A stretch of 64,000 nt of DNA from Natronomonas gomsonensis (GCF_013391635.1 NZ_JACAWU010000002.1:806001-870000), one strand, 5' to 3'; positions 36,481 to 45,668 are shown, numbered from the stretch's first letter. A program made the numbers and translations. The notes: generated from the letters alone by a model not told the origin.

Positions 36481-37593
36481 ATGGCGGAGATTTCCCCCGA
36501 AGAACTCGGAGAACGGTTACAGACTGATGAAGACGACTTGCTCGTACTCGACGTTCGCCACGAAGCGGAGTACGAGGAGTGGCACGTACCGGACAGCGTC
36601 AACGTCGACGTGTACGACGAGTTGAACGACGACCCCGACGCTGCAGCGGCTGTCCTCGAAGACCTCCCGGAGGACAATGAGGTGGCGACCGTCTGTGCTG
36701 CGGGCATCGTCGCCGACACCGCAACCCAGGTCCTCCTATCGATGGGTTACGACGCGAAGACGCTCACCGACGGAATGAACGGCTGGAGCCGTGTCCACCG
36801 GCACGCGACCGTCCCCGTCGATATCGACGGCACGCTCGTGCAAGTCGCACGGCCGGGGAAGGGCTGTCTCTCCCACGTCCTCATTTCGGACGGTGAAGCC
36901 GCCGTCTTCGACCCCTCACACTACCTCGAGGAGTACGACGCGATTCTCGAGGCGTACGACGCGGACCTCGTCGGCGTCTTCGATACGCACGCCCACGCCG
37001 ACCACGTCTCCGGCGCGTCGGAACTCGCCGACCGACACGGCGTGCCCTACTACCTCCACTCGAAGGACGCGCTCGCTCTCGACGCAACGCCGCTCGAGGA
37101 CGGCCAACGCGTGACCGTCGGCCACCTCGACATCGAAGTCATCCACACGCCGGGACACAGCGAGGGAAGCGTCTCCTTCGACGTCGAGGGTGCGGCACTG
37201 CTTACGGGCGATACGCTGTTCCACGACAGTGTCGGCCGCGTCGAACTCGGCGTCGAAGCCGGCATCGAGGACTCCGACGTCGAGGGGAACGCCGCGACGC
37301 TCTACGAGAGCCTCCAGCGGTTGCTCGACCGGCCTGACGACGCACTCGTCCTGCCGGCACACGACCCCGGCTCCCCCGAACCGCCGGTGACCGCAACTCT
37401 CGGTGCGGTCAAAGACCGAAACGATGACCTCGGCCGCGACCGCGAGGCGTTCATCGCGGAACTCGCTTCGGACATCCCGGACCATCCCCCGAACTTCGAG
37501 CGCGTCAAGCGCACGAACGTGGGACAGGAGTCGGTTCCCGAAAATCAATTGGCCGAACTGGAACTGGGGCCGAACAACTGCGCCGCCGAGTAA
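36481..37593 (+). CDS. rhodanese - metallo-beta-lactamase fusion (persulfide dioxygenase-like)
   Basis: 370 residues. An N-terminal rhodanese domain (about 1-100) has VLDVRHEAEYEEWHVPDSVNV and VCAAGIVADTATQVL, so Cys is in the active loop (CAAG). An MBL domain (about 115-330) has THAHADHVSG, then HTPGHSEGSVSF and LTGDTLF. Known relatives of this order (ETHE1-type plus rhodanese) oxidise persulfides; here it is assigned by homology only. The order is rhodanese first, unlike many bacterial fusions (MBL first). Leaderless TATA CTATATTC lies about 30 bases before ATG. The MFS gene follows after three bases. Confidence 0.85.
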   Translation: MAEISPEELGERLQTDEDDLLVLDVRHEAEYEEWHVPDSVNVDVYDELNDDPDAAAAVLEDLPEDNEVATVCAAGIVADTATQVLLSMGYDAKTLTDGMNGWSRVHRHATVPVDIDGTLVQVARPGKGCLSHVLISDGEAAVFDPSHYLEEYDAILEAYDADLVGVFDTHAHADHVSGASELADRHGVPYYLHSKDALALDATPLEDGQRVTVGHLDIEVIHTPGHSEGSVSFDVEGAALLTGDTLFHDSVGRVELGVEAGIEDSDVEGNAATLYESLQRLLDRPDDALVLPAHDPGSPEPPVTATLGAVKDRNDDLGRDREAFIAELASDIPDHPPNFERVKRTNVGQESVPENQLAELELGPNNCAAE

Positions 37594-37596
37594 CCG

Positions 37597-38886
37597 ATGA
37601 GTACGACAACCGAACTCAAACAGGGAATCCGCGAACACCTCGGGCAGTTCTCGCTGCACGTCCTGTTGGTGTTCGCGACCGGGTTGACAATCGGGTCCGA
37701 ACGCACCGTCGTCCCCGTTCTGGGAGAGGACGTACTCGGCGTCGAGTCGTTCCTCGTCATCGGGTCCTTCGTCGTCTCGTTCGGAATCGTGAAATCGATT
37801 CTCAACCTCTACGCCGGAAAGTGGGGTGAGTCCTACGGCCGCAAGCCCGTCCTCGTCGCCGGGTGGGCGACGGCACTTCCCCTTCCGGTTATCCTCATCT
37901 TCGCACCAAGTTGGGGCTGGATTACCGTCGGGAACATCCTACTGGGCATCAACCAGGCGCTGACCTGGAGTATGGCGATCAACGCGAAAATCGACCTCGC
38001 AGGTCCCGACCAGCGCGGCCTCGCGGTCGGCATCGACGAGTCGTTCGGATACACCGGCGTCGCTGTCGGCGCCTGGATTACGGGCCTCATCGCAGGCCAG
38101 TGGAACCTCCGGCCCGAGCCGTTCTACTTCCTCGCCGTCGTCGTCGTGCTGGCGTTCCTCATCTCTATCTTCCTCATCAAGGAGACGGTCCAGTACGCAC
38201 AGGCCGAAGGTGACGACGACCACCACGACGCGAACCTCCCGTTCAAAGACGTGGTAAAGCGAGCGACCTACGGCGACCGGACGCTGTTCGCTGCCGCACA
38301 GGCCGGCCACATCGAGAACTTCGTGGACACGCTGTTCTGGATTGCAGTCCCCCTGTATCTGGTGAGCGAGGGACTGGGAATCGCGGCCGTCGGCGTCGTC
38401 GTCGGCGCCCACAGCGCGATGTACTTCCTCCAGATTGCTACGGGCGGACTCGCTGACCGAATCGGTCGACGCCCACCGGTCATCGCCGGGATGTTCCTGG
38501 CCGGCGCCGGCGTCCTCGGGATGGTTCTCGTCGAGGGGTACCTCTCGTGGGCCGTTCTGGCCGCCGTCTCCGGGCTCGGGATGGCGTTACTGTATCCGAA
38601 CCTGATGACGGTTCCGAGCGATGCAGCCCACCCGACCTGGCGGTCCGCCGGGATGGGCGTCTACCGCATGTGGCGCGACTCGGGCTATGCGGTCGGGGCA
38701 ATCCTCATCGGCCTCTCGATGGAGTTCGTGAGCGCCGAAGCCGCGTTCTACATGACTGCGGCCCTGATGTTCGTCTCCGGAGCCGTCGTGTACGTCTGGA
38801 TGGAAGAGACACACCCCGACTTCGGAACGCACGAACCGCCGGCACCTGCGACATCTCAATCGACCCAGGCCGTGCTCGAAGACTGA
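37597..38886 (+). CDS. MFS transporter
   Basis: 429 residues, twelve membrane segments. The motif between helices 2 and 3 reads YAGKWGESYGRKPVL, close to the MFS motif A, with its second copy in GLADRIGRRPPVI. The His-rich loop DDDHHDAN lies between the two halves. It directly follows the rhodanese-MBL gene (ATG three bases after the stop), so it may move a sulfur compound (inference). No substrate signature is recognised. Confidence 0.9.
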   Translation: MSTTTELKQGIREHLGQFSLHVLLVFATGLTIGSERTVVPVLGEDVLGVESFLVIGSFVVSFGIVKSILNLYAGKWGESYGRKPVLVAGWATALPLPVILIFAPSWGWITVGNILLGINQALTWSMAINAKIDLAGPDQRGLAVGIDESFGYTGVAVGAWITGLIAGQWNLRPEPFYFLAVVVVLAFLISIFLIKETVQYAQAEGDDDHHDANLPFKDVVKRATYGDRTLFAAAQAGHIENFVDTLFWIAVPLYLVSEGLGIAAVGVVVGAHSAMYFLQIATGGLADRIGRRPPVIAGMFLAGAGVLGMVLVEGYLSWAVLAAVSGLGMALLYPNLMTVPSDAAHPTWRSAGMGVYRMWRDSGYAVGAILIGLSMEFVSAEAAFYMTAALMFVSGAVVYVWMEETHPDFGTHEPPAPATSQSTQAVLED

Positions 38887-39290
38887 ATCGGCGAGCGAAC
38901 TGCCGGCCGACCGCATTTTGCCGCGACTGCTCGGTTCGGTCGAGTAAGCCGGGCTTCTCGGTTCTCCAGTGCCCCCGCTGTCTGGTATCGTGAAATGTAC
39001 GCCCGAAACACTAACGTCCGACCTCATCCCAGGCGGCGTGCCGCGGTCGGTCGGGAAACCCTCGTGTCGGGCGGGTGGTTCGGTAGAACCACCGAATGGC
39101 CAGGCGGCGGAAGCCGCCAAGCCGGGCGACGGAACGTCGCCGAATGCCGAGACGGCGGACGCCGTCACGGCAAATCAATGTCGCACACCCGGGTTCTCCG
39201 GTCCGTCATCGCTGCCCAAAGGGCTGCTCAGTCGGGGACTAAAGGTGCGCAACTCTCCTACACCGTCGAGCGGTAATCCTCTTTCGGCTT
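38887..39290. other. 404-base intergenic stretch with a four-hairpin array
   Basis: No good coding frame; the frames that are open give Ser/Gly/Pro/Arg-rich strings without family similarity. The middle holds four adjacent short hairpins (separate entry). The flanks are irregular and GC-rich, with a repeated CCGGG-TTCTC block at about 38949 and 39189. A decayed mobile element or a structured RNA are both possible. Confidence 0.5.
39074..39166. repeat. array of four tetraloop/pentaloop hairpins
   Basis: Four perfect short inverted repeats in 93 bases: GGTGGTTC-GGTA-GAACCACC (39074-39093), GGCGGC-GGAA-GCCGCC (39103-39118), GGCGAC-GGAAC-GTCGCC (39125-39141) and GACGGC-GGAC-GCCGTC (39151-39166). 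Loops share the form GGNA or GGAA(C). Spacers are short (7-9 bases), with repeated GAATG. This cannot arise by chance and looks like a RNA module or the end of a IS200/IS605-type or PATE-like element. Confidence 0.75.
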
Positions 39291-40643
39291 TCAGACCGTG
39301 TAGTCGTCCTCCCGGACCTGTGCGTAGCCGCCGTTGCGGAAGCGGAACTTCCGCCATTTGTATTCGCCGAACAGTTTCGCGCCGGTCAGACCCGCATACA
39401 CCGCCTCGTAGGGGGTGAAGCCGTCGTCGCCCTGTACGTCTTCAACCAATCCGAAGATGGTGTCCCAGTCGTCGGGTTCGTAACCGCGAACCATGTCGGC
39501 GAACACGCAGTTTCGACGGATTTCGCTGCCGATGGCGCGGTGCCATTCGGCGTTGTACGCCCGCAACGCACCGAGGGCAGCGAGGCGGCCCGCTATCTGG
39601 CCGGTCCGAATAGCGACGTGGTCGCCGCCCTCGTGGAACGCTGAGGTGGCACCCATCGCCCCGCCGACGACGGCGACGTTGGCCGTCGTCGGTGACTCGA
39701 TGGGACGCGTCGAGGAGATGGGGTAGGTCTCGGTGCCACCGGATTTCCCGCGGTCCTCGACGAGCGGGAAGTCGGCGAGGTCGTAGCCGGGGTAGACCTC
39801 CTCGATGAGCCGTTCGATGTAGGTGTTGCCCTGTGGGACACGTTCGTCCTCGTCGTGGAGCAACCGATATGCCTCGCGGTTCGACACCTCGTCAAGGTCC
39901 ATCCCGATGGGCATCGTCAGCCCGACGCGGGCGACGGGGTCGTCGTTCGGGAACACCCACGGGTAGGCGGTGTGGCCGGGCATGTACCCCCACCAGAACT
40001 TGATGCGGTCGCGTTCGAACAGTTCCTCGGGGAGTCGGCGGTACTCCTGATAGGCGATGTGGTTGGCCCGACGGGATTCCAGCTTTGCCATGTGCTCGTC
40101 GGCGAGCCAGTTTTGCAGTACGGTCCCGGTAATCGTCCGCTGGGGGCCGTCGGCGAGAATCAGATACTCCGTCTCGATTTCGGTGCCGTCCCGCAGCGTC
40201 AGCGTGTGTGTGGGCGTTCCCGTGAGGTCGGACTCGACCGACGCGACGCCGGTCCCGACGCGGTACTCGGCGCCGGCGTCTTCGGCACGCGACCGAAGCC
40301 AGTCGTCGAACCGCGCACGGTGGACAGTGAACCCGAAGTTCGGGTACGTGGCGTCTATACCCGTTTCGGTCAACTCGAGCGTCTCCGAGGGGCCGATGAA
40401 CTCCGCGGCGTCGAGTTCTTGGTGTTTGACGTGGTCCGGAATCGGCTCGTCGAGGTCCATCAGGTCGACCCAGTAGTCGAGGATGCCGGCAGCGTCCGTC
40501 GAATCGGGTCCGAGTTCCTCGCGGTCCGCTCGGGGGACGCCCTTCTCGATGACGACGGCGTCGGCGCCTTCGCTGGCTGCCGCGTAGCCGGCCGAGGACC
40601 CGGCCGGGCCGCCACCGACGACGGCGACGTCTACCTGTTGCAT
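39291..40643 (-). CDS. FAD-dependent geranylgeranyl reductase-like oxidoreductase
   Basis: 450 residues. The FAD Rossmann motif is VAVVGGGPAGSSAGYAAA at the start; later the second FAD motif ADGPQRTITG and VAVVGGAMGATSAFHEGGDHVAIRTG. This layout is that of geranylgeranyl reductases, which in haloarchaea saturate isoprenoid lipid chains; related flavoproteins have other substrates. ATG 40643 (MQQVDVAVVGG) is chosen since the upstream extension is not conserved-looking. It reads towards the noncoding hairpin region and away from the adenosyltransferase. Confidence 0.82.
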   Translation of the reverse strand: MQQVDVAVVGGGPAGSSAGYAAASEGADAVVIEKGVPRADREELGPDSTDAAGILDYWVDLMDLDEPIPDHVKHQELDAAEFIGPSETLELTETGIDATYPNFGFTVHRARFDDWLRSRAEDAGAEYRVGTGVASVESDLTGTPTHTLTLRDGTEIETEYLILADGPQRTITGTVLQNWLADEHMAKLESRRANHIAYQEYRRLPEELFERDRIKFWWGYMPGHTAYPWVFPNDDPVARVGLTMPIGMDLDEVSNREAYRLLHDEDERVPQGNTYIERLIEEVYPGYDLADFPLVEDRGKSGGTETYPISSTRPIESPTTANVAVVGGAMGATSAFHEGGDHVAIRTGQIAGRLAALGALRAYNAEWHRAIGSEIRRNCVFADMVRGYEPDDWDTIFGLVEDVQGDDGFTPYEAVYAGLTGAKLFGEYKWRKFRFRNGGYAQVREDDYTV

Positions 40644-40675
40644 ACTGCCTTCCGTGAGCGGATGGGGCTTAAGCC

Positions 40676-41212
40676 CTAGTACTCCGGTGCTTCCTCGGGG
40701 ACTCCATCGCGTTTGTTGACGACCCGGGCCCACACGAACAGCGCATCGGAGAGTCGGTTGAGATACGCGACCGCGGCGCCGTTTACGGGTTCGTCGGAGG
40801 CCAACGACACCGCTCGGCGCTCGGCGCGTCGACAGACGGCCCGTGCGTGGTGGAGTTTCGACCCGGCGTCGCTGCCGCCGGGGAGGATGAAACTCTGCAG
40901 CGGGTCGAGTTCGTCGTCGAAGGCGTCCATCCAGTCTTCGAGTTTCTGGACGTGATGTTCCTCGAGATGCGGAGCGTCAGCGTCCTCGCGGTCGGGGTTG
41001 GCGAAGTCGGCCTGAATGATGTGGAGGTGGTTTTGGACCGCGCTCAGTTTCTCGTCGATGTCGTCGTACCCCGAGGGGCGAATGCGCCCGACGACGCTGT
41101 TGACTTCGTCGACGGTGCCGTAGGCCTCGATTCGCGCGCTGGTCTTCGAGACGCGAGACATGTCTCGAAGGTCGGTCATTCCCTCGTCACCGCGACCGGT
41201 GTAGATCTTCAT
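40676..41212 (-). CDS. ATP:cob(I)alamin adenosyltransferase (PduO type)
   Basis: 178 residues. It makes adenosylcobalamin from cob(I)alamin and ATP. MKIYTGRGDEGMT at the start is the PduO ATP-binding motif; VSKTSARIEAYGTVDEVNSVVGRIR and VCRRAERRAVSL with LNRLSDALFVWAR are the other conserved blocks. ATG 41212 is chosen. It is upstream of the reductase gene on the same strand, with a 32-base gap. Confidence 0.93.
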   Translation of the reverse strand: MKIYTGRGDEGMTDLRDMSRVSKTSARIEAYGTVDEVNSVVGRIRPSGYDDIDEKLSAVQNHLHIIQADFANPDREDADAPHLEEHHVQKLEDWMDAFDDELDPLQSFILPGGSDAGSKLHHARAVCRRAERRAVSLASDEPVNGAAVAYLNRLSDALFVWARVVNKRDGVPEEAPEY

Positions 41213-41262
41213 GTCGAGGCGTTCGGCCTCCGGTGGCTTATAGGTCGCTGCCGAGGCAGTCG

Positions 41263-41475
41263 TCACGACTCGTCGTCGGTAGAAGCGTCGTCGTCCTCCT
41301 CCGTGGGTACGAGGAAGAAGTACGCGAAGACACCGAAGACGACACCGAGTCCGAGACCCAACTCGACGCCGAGACGAACCTCACCCAGCAGGAACCCGCC
41401 GACTGCGGTGACGAGAAGCGCCAGGGTGAAGAACGTCGCTGCGCGCGTGAGGTCGTCGGCCACGAGGCTACTCAT
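41263..41475 (-). CDS. small two-helix membrane protein
   Basis: 70 residues: hydrophobic segments about 12-32 and 36-55, then an acidic tail (PTEEDDDASTDDES). Such tails are common in haloarchaeal membrane proteins. It may be cotranscribed with the adenosyltransferase (50-base gap). Family not recognised. Confidence 0.7.
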   Translation of the reverse strand: MSSLVADDLTRAATFFTLALLVTAVGGFLLGEVRLGVELGLGLGVVFGVFAYFFLVPTEEDDDASTDDES

Positions 41476-41547
41476 GACACGCCGTAGCGGTGGCTACCGG
41501 GTAAAGCGTGCGTTTCGTACGGGAATCGCAAGAAGCGGTTAAAGCAT

Positions 41548-41659
41548 CCGCGCGAGCGAAGCGAGCGCGGTTCTCCGGACGCGACCGCAGGGAGCGTCCG
41601 GGTCGTTTTTCCCCAAGTTTTTGCGACCGAGTGGTGCCCGCAGCGCGCCGGAGGCGCGC
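41548..41659. repeat. cluster of three GC-rich hairpins in a gene-free spacer
   Basis: CCGCGC-11-GCGCGG (41548-41570, with a GAGCGAAGCGA loop), CCGGACGC-11-GCGTCCGG (41575-41601, followed on the plus strand by a T run) and GCGCGCC-GGA-GGCGCGC (41643-41659). They lie downstream of the acyl-CoA dehydrogenase (minus) and upstream of the small membrane gene. The T run with flanking GGTCG/CGACC suggests a bidirectional terminator. Confidence 0.6.
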
Positions 41660-41689
41660 GAGGACACCCGAGGGAGTAAAAAGTGGGTT

Positions 41690-42844
41690 TTAGAAGCCCT
41701 TCCCCTGCAGTTCCCGGGCGATAATCATCTTCTGAATCTCAGTGGTACCCTCGTAGATTTGGGTGATCTTGGCGTCGCGGTAGAAGCGCTCGGCGTCGAA
41801 GTCGTCGACGAAGCCGGAGCCACCGTGAATCTGGACGCACTCGTTTGCGTTCTTGACGGCGGTGCGGGAGGCGAACTCCTTGGCCATCGACGCGAGCTTC
41901 GTCAGCTGGCCGTCGGCGTTGTCGACGGACCACGCCGATTTGTAGGTGAGGTTGCGGGCGGCTTCGGCCTCGGTGTGCATGTCGGCGAGTTTGTGCTGGA
42001 TGGCCTGGAAGTCGCCGATTGGGCGGCCGAACTGCTCGCGTTCCTGGGCGTATTCGAGGGCGCGACGCGCCGCACCCTTGGCGATGCCGACGCCCTGTGC
42101 GGCGACGCCGGTTCGGGTCTCGTCGAAGAACTGCATCTGCTGGAGGAAGCCCATGCCTTCGGTGCCGACGAGGTTTTCCTCGGGGACGCGAACGTTATCG
42201 AGGATGAGTTCGGCGGTGTCGGAGGCGCGAATCCCCATCTTGCCCGTAATCTTGTCGGCGGTGAAACCGTCGCGGTCGGACTCGACGATAATCTGTGAGA
42301 AGCCGTTGTAGCGACCGTCGGCGTCGGGGTCGGTCTTACACAGCACGACGAAGAAGTCACCAACGCTGCCGTTGGTGATCCACATCTTGTTGCCGTTGAT
42401 GACCCACTCGTCGCCGTCCTTCTCCGCGCGCGTGCTCACGCTCGATACGTCAGACCCCGTGTCCGGCTCAGAAATCGCCGCGCCCATGATGGCGTCGCCG
42501 GAGGCGATGGGTTCGAGGTACTCCTCTTTTTGCTCCTCGGTACCGAACTCGATGATGGCCTCGCCACCGAAGCCGGTCGAGGACAGACACAGGCCGATAC
42601 CTGGGTCGGCCGCGAACAGTTCCTCGACGATGATGGCGGTGTCGAGAACGTCGTAGCCGGCGCCGCCGTACTCGAAGGGGATCTGCGGGGCGAGCAGACC
42701 CATCTCGGCGGCCTTGTCGACGACCTCGTGGGGGTACTTCTCCTCGCGGTCGTACTCCTTGGCGACCGGGAGAATCTCGTTTTCGGCGAAGCGCTGAACC
42801 TCGCTTTTCAGTTGTTCCTGTTCCTCGGACAGTTCGAAGTCCAT
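41690..42844 (-). CDS. acyl-CoA dehydrogenase
   Basis: 384 residues. ELSEEQEQLKSEVQRFAENEI starts the helical N domain; ISEPDTGSDVSSVSTRAEKDGDEWVINGNKMWITNG is the flavin/substrate motif; the C-terminal QIYEGTTEIQKMIIARELQ has the catalytic Glu. It introduces a 2,3-double bond into acyl-CoA with FAD and passes electrons to ETF. Chain length is not predictable. It is followed on the same strand by no fatty-acid gene, and preceded by a PadR gene. Confidence 0.94.
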   Translation of the reverse strand: MDFELSEEQEQLKSEVQRFAENEILPVAKEYDREEKYPHEVVDKAAEMGLLAPQIPFEYGGAGYDVLDTAIIVEELFAADPGIGLCLSSTGFGGEAIIEFGTEEQKEEYLEPIASGDAIMGAAISEPDTGSDVSSVSTRAEKDGDEWVINGNKMWITNGSVGDFFVVLCKTDPDADGRYNGFSQIIVESDRDGFTADKITGKMGIRASDTAELILDNVRVPEENLVGTEGMGFLQQMQFFDETRTGVAAQGVGIAKGAARRALEYAQEREQFGRPIGDFQAIQHKLADMHTEAEAARNLTYKSAWSVDNADGQLTKLASMAKEFASRTAVKNANECVQIHGGSGFVDDFDAERFYRDAKITQIYEGTTEIQKMIIARELQGKGF

Positions 42845-42946
42845 ACCGCTACGTTCGACTGAAGCTATAAAAGGCCAGCTTTTCCTAACGACGTTTGCAG
42901 GAACCCTACCGTTGCTTTACAACGATAACCGTTATTTGCCGGTCGT

Positions 42947-43225
42947 TTATGATAGGTCGACGTACTGGTCCTCCCACTCGCGGCGCGCTTCGATTTCTCG
43001 GCGGCCGCGACGGGTGAGCGTATAGAAGTTGGTTCGGCGGTCCCGCTGGCCCTTTTCGACGAGTCCCTTGTCGACGAGCGTATCGAGGTTGGGGTACAGC
43101 CGACCGTGGTGGATCTCCTTCTCGTAGTAGTCCTCCAGTTCTTCCTTGATTGCGAGGCCGTGGGGGTCGTCGCGACCCGCGATGACGTACAGCAAGTCTC
43201 GCTGGAACCCTGTCAAGTCGTGCAT
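42947..43225 (-). CDS. PadR-family transcriptional regulator
   Basis: 92 residues. The winged helix is clear: LTGFQRDLLYVIAGRDDPHGLAIKEELEDYYEKEIHHGRLYPNLDTLVDKGLVEK, then RTNFYTLTRRGRREIEAR. It is a dimeric DNA-binding repressor-type protein, ligand unknown. It lies just upstream of the acyl-CoA dehydrogenase gene on the same strand (102-base spacer with A/T-rich blocks), so it may regulate it and itself. Confidence 0.88.
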   Translation of the reverse strand: MHDLTGFQRDLLYVIAGRDDPHGLAIKEELEDYYEKEIHHGRLYPNLDTLVDKGLVEKGQRDRRTNFYTLTRRGRREIEARREWEDQYVDLS

Positions 43226-43471
43226 CGGTAAGTTCTGTTTTGGTGTTACTGTCCAATTAGGTTAAATATGTCGGAGTGATACTCGATTCAATCCCGCTAA
43301 CCGACCCGAGACGACCGCTATGTGTCGTTCAGTCGAAGCAACCCTGATTGGATAGGTGATACGTTTCGGTGAATTATCGGAACGTGAACACTGCTCGGAT
43401 GGGTCGTTCGGGAACTACTCCCGGAGAAGAGTCATTACCGTGTCGCCTCCTCAACAACGTACGTCGATTCG

Positions 43472-44161
43472 ATGTTCACACTCGAAACGCTCGTGGTGGC
43501 ACTACTCGTCGCCGGCATCGTCGCCGCGCTCGTCGAAGGGATTCGACGCGGGAGCGGCGCAGTCGTCGTGAACGCCGTGGCTGCCCTCGGCGTCACCGCC
43601 GTTCCCTCGGCCATCCTGTTGTCTCTCGAGGCGGGCCCTGCGCTGGTGTGGGACATCACGCTCTGGGCTGCGGCAGCCGGTTTCCTCCACTCCCTCGGTA
43701 TGCTCGGACTCTACGAGTCCGTGGACTGGTGGGACCACTTGACGCATACCCTCTCTGCCGGTGTGCTCGCGGCCGCGTTCTATCCGATGAGTCTCGTTGC
43801 CACCCAACCCTGGTCGGACACGGCGGAGTGGACACTCGCCATCACCGGGGCGACTGTCGGCTTGACGCTCGCGGCCGGCATCGCGTGGGAACTCCTCGAA
43901 TTGGTCGCTCGCGAGTTGGGCAAGCGCTACGATATCGAACCGATTCTCGTCCACTACGGCAGGCGAGACACCGCTCTCGATCTCGTCTTCGATGTCGTCG
44001 GTGCAGTGTTGGTCCTCGCACTCGACGTGCGGCTGTTCCTCCCGGTCTTCGAACGGTACCCCGAAACGGCGGGCGCGTTACTGACCGGGAGTGCAGTCGG
44101 CTGTGCAATCGGTATCGTCGCGCTTGCGGTCGCAGTACTCGTCCTCCGTCGGCTGGATTAA
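43472..44161 (+). CDS. membrane protein of the DUF2238 (YjdF-like) type
   Basis: 229 residues with about seven hydrophobic segments. The core SLGMLGLYESVDWWDHLTHTLSAGV, AWELLEL and DTALDLVFDVVGAVL is shared with the protein at 59444-60073 (GLYSQLDWWDSITHAMSA, VWELFEF, DTVRDLMFNSLGAIL). The paired WWD and TH residues suggest a metal or substrate site in the membrane (inference). No experimental function known to me. It overlaps the convergent NSS gene by 4 bases. Confidence 0.75.
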   Translation: MFTLETLVVALLVAGIVAALVEGIRRGSGAVVVNAVAALGVTAVPSAILLSLEAGPALVWDITLWAAAAGFLHSLGMLGLYESVDWWDHLTHTLSAGVLAAAFYPMSLVATQPWSDTAEWTLAITGATVGLTLAAGIAWELLELVARELGKRYDIEPILVHYGRRDTALDLVFDVVGAVLVLALDVRLFLPVFERYPETAGALLTGSAVGCAIGIVALAVAVLVLRRLD

Positions 44162-45582
44162 CGCCGATTTCGACCGACGCGCGGCGGACTCCACCCCCGA
44201 TTTCGGAGGAGCCAGCCGACCACAATCAAGAACGAAAGCAGGGCCGCGGCGATGCCCACCGCGACGCCGTCAACTCTGGCGGTCCCCACCAAGAGCCGCC
44301 ACGCCGGCCGAGCGACGCCGGCGACTTTCGCACCCGTGACGCCGACGAGAACCACCGGAATGAGGTACCGAACGAGCGGGTACAGGCTACCGAGGTCCTC
44401 ACGGACGGCTTCGAGGTCGACGACCCAGACGAAGACGGTGACGATGAGCAGCGCCGACACCGGGAGGGCGAACGTACCGACGGATTCGTCGATGATGTCG
44501 AGGACAGGGCGCCCGAGAAGCGAGAGGTTCGCCGGACTGTAACTGAGCGCCGACGGGATGCCGAGCAGGAATACCCCCGCCGTAATGCCGACAGTTGCCG
44601 GACGGCGCTCGAGCCGCGTCGTCGTCGCTGCCGCGGCGACGCCGACCTCCAGCAGTGCAACGGACGAACTCAACGCGGCGAAGAACAACAACCCGAAGAA
44701 GGCGGTTGCGACGACTCGCCCGAACGGCATCGTCGCGAACGCCGTCGGCAGCGTCGTAAACGCCAACTCCGTTCCGAGCGTCGGCTGGAGCCCGAAACTG
44801 AACACGATGGGGAAGATGACCAGTCCCGCGACGAGCGCCGCCCCGATGTCAAGGACCGTAATCGCCAGCGACGACCGGAGCAGGTCGGCATCGTCTTCGA
44901 CGTAACTCCCGTAAGTGAGCATGATCCCCTGCCCGACCGACATCGAGAAGAACACCTGTCCGAAGGCCGCACTCCAGATACCGGGGTCGCCGAGCACCGA
45001 CAGCCGCGGCGTGAACAGGAACGCCGCTGCCGCCCGCCACCCCGACAGCGTCACCGCATACAGCGCCAGCCCGACCAGGACGACGAACACCGTCGGCATC
45101 ACGACCCTCGCCATCCGCTCGATGCCGCCGCGAACGCCCAGCGAGACCACACCGCCGGTCAGTACCGTCACAGCCACGAAGTAGCCGACCGGGAGCCAGC
45201 CGTCGACGAACCCCGCAAACGTCAGTTCGGTTCCGGCGAGCCACGAGAGGAAGAACCCGAACACCCAGCCCGTGAGGACGAGGTAGTAACTGAGGATGAG
45301 CAACACGCCACCGACGACGAGCCAGCCCGCGGCGGCGTACGCCGGTCGAACCGACCGAAACGCCGATACAACGTCAGTTCGGAGGGTTCGCCCCACGGAC
45401 AGTTCGAGGACGAGCATCGGAACGGCACAAATCAGCGCCGCGATGAGGTAGGGAACCAGATACGCTCCGCCGCCGTTCTGTCCGACCACCGCCGAAAACC
45501 GCCAGACGTTACCGAGACCGACGGCCGCACCCACCGTCGCGAGGAGAAATCCGAGCCGAGACGACCACCGTTCCGGACCCAT
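44158..45582 (-). CDS. Na+-dependent NSS (SNF) family transporter, second copy
   Basis: 474 residues. The signature GFLLATVGAAVGLGNVWRFSAVVGQNGGGAYLVPYL marks helix 1, but with WRFSA in place of the usual WRFPY. About eleven to twelve membrane segments. It imports an unidentified amine or amino acid with Na+. It is more diverged from the NSS core than the copy at 12894-14210. ATG 45582 (MGPERWSSR) is chosen. Confidence 0.9.
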   Translation of the reverse strand: MGPERWSSRLGFLLATVGAAVGLGNVWRFSAVVGQNGGGAYLVPYLIAALICAVPMLVLELSVGRTLRTDVVSAFRSVRPAYAAAGWLVVGGVLLILSYYLVLTGWVFGFFLSWLAGTELTFAGFVDGWLPVGYFVAVTVLTGGVVSLGVRGGIERMARVVMPTVFVVLVGLALYAVTLSGWRAAAAFLFTPRLSVLGDPGIWSAAFGQVFFSMSVGQGIMLTYGSYVEDDADLLRSSLAITVLDIGAALVAGLVIFPIVFSFGLQPTLGTELAFTTLPTAFATMPFGRVVATAFFGLLFFAALSSSVALLEVGVAAAATTTRLERRPATVGITAGVFLLGIPSALSYSPANLSLLGRPVLDIIDESVGTFALPVSALLIVTVFVWVVDLEAVREDLGSLYPLVRYLIPVVLVGVTGAKVAGVARPAWRLLVGTARVDGVAVGIAAALLSFLIVVGWLLRNRGWSPPRVGRNRR

Positions 45583-45668
45583 GGGTCTCTCTGCGTCGGT
45601 GGGGGCCTTAATTGTACGTCGGTACCAGTCACCTATCCGTTTATTTTCAGCGACCACATACAGGGTCC

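Noticed and set aside
38969-39418. 149-codon frame in the hairpin region taken as a TnpB-like C terminus
   Set aside because: Starts with GTG after a stop, has no zinc-finger or catalytic block, and runs into the flavoprotein gene on the other strand. Kept only as a hypothesis for the hairpins.
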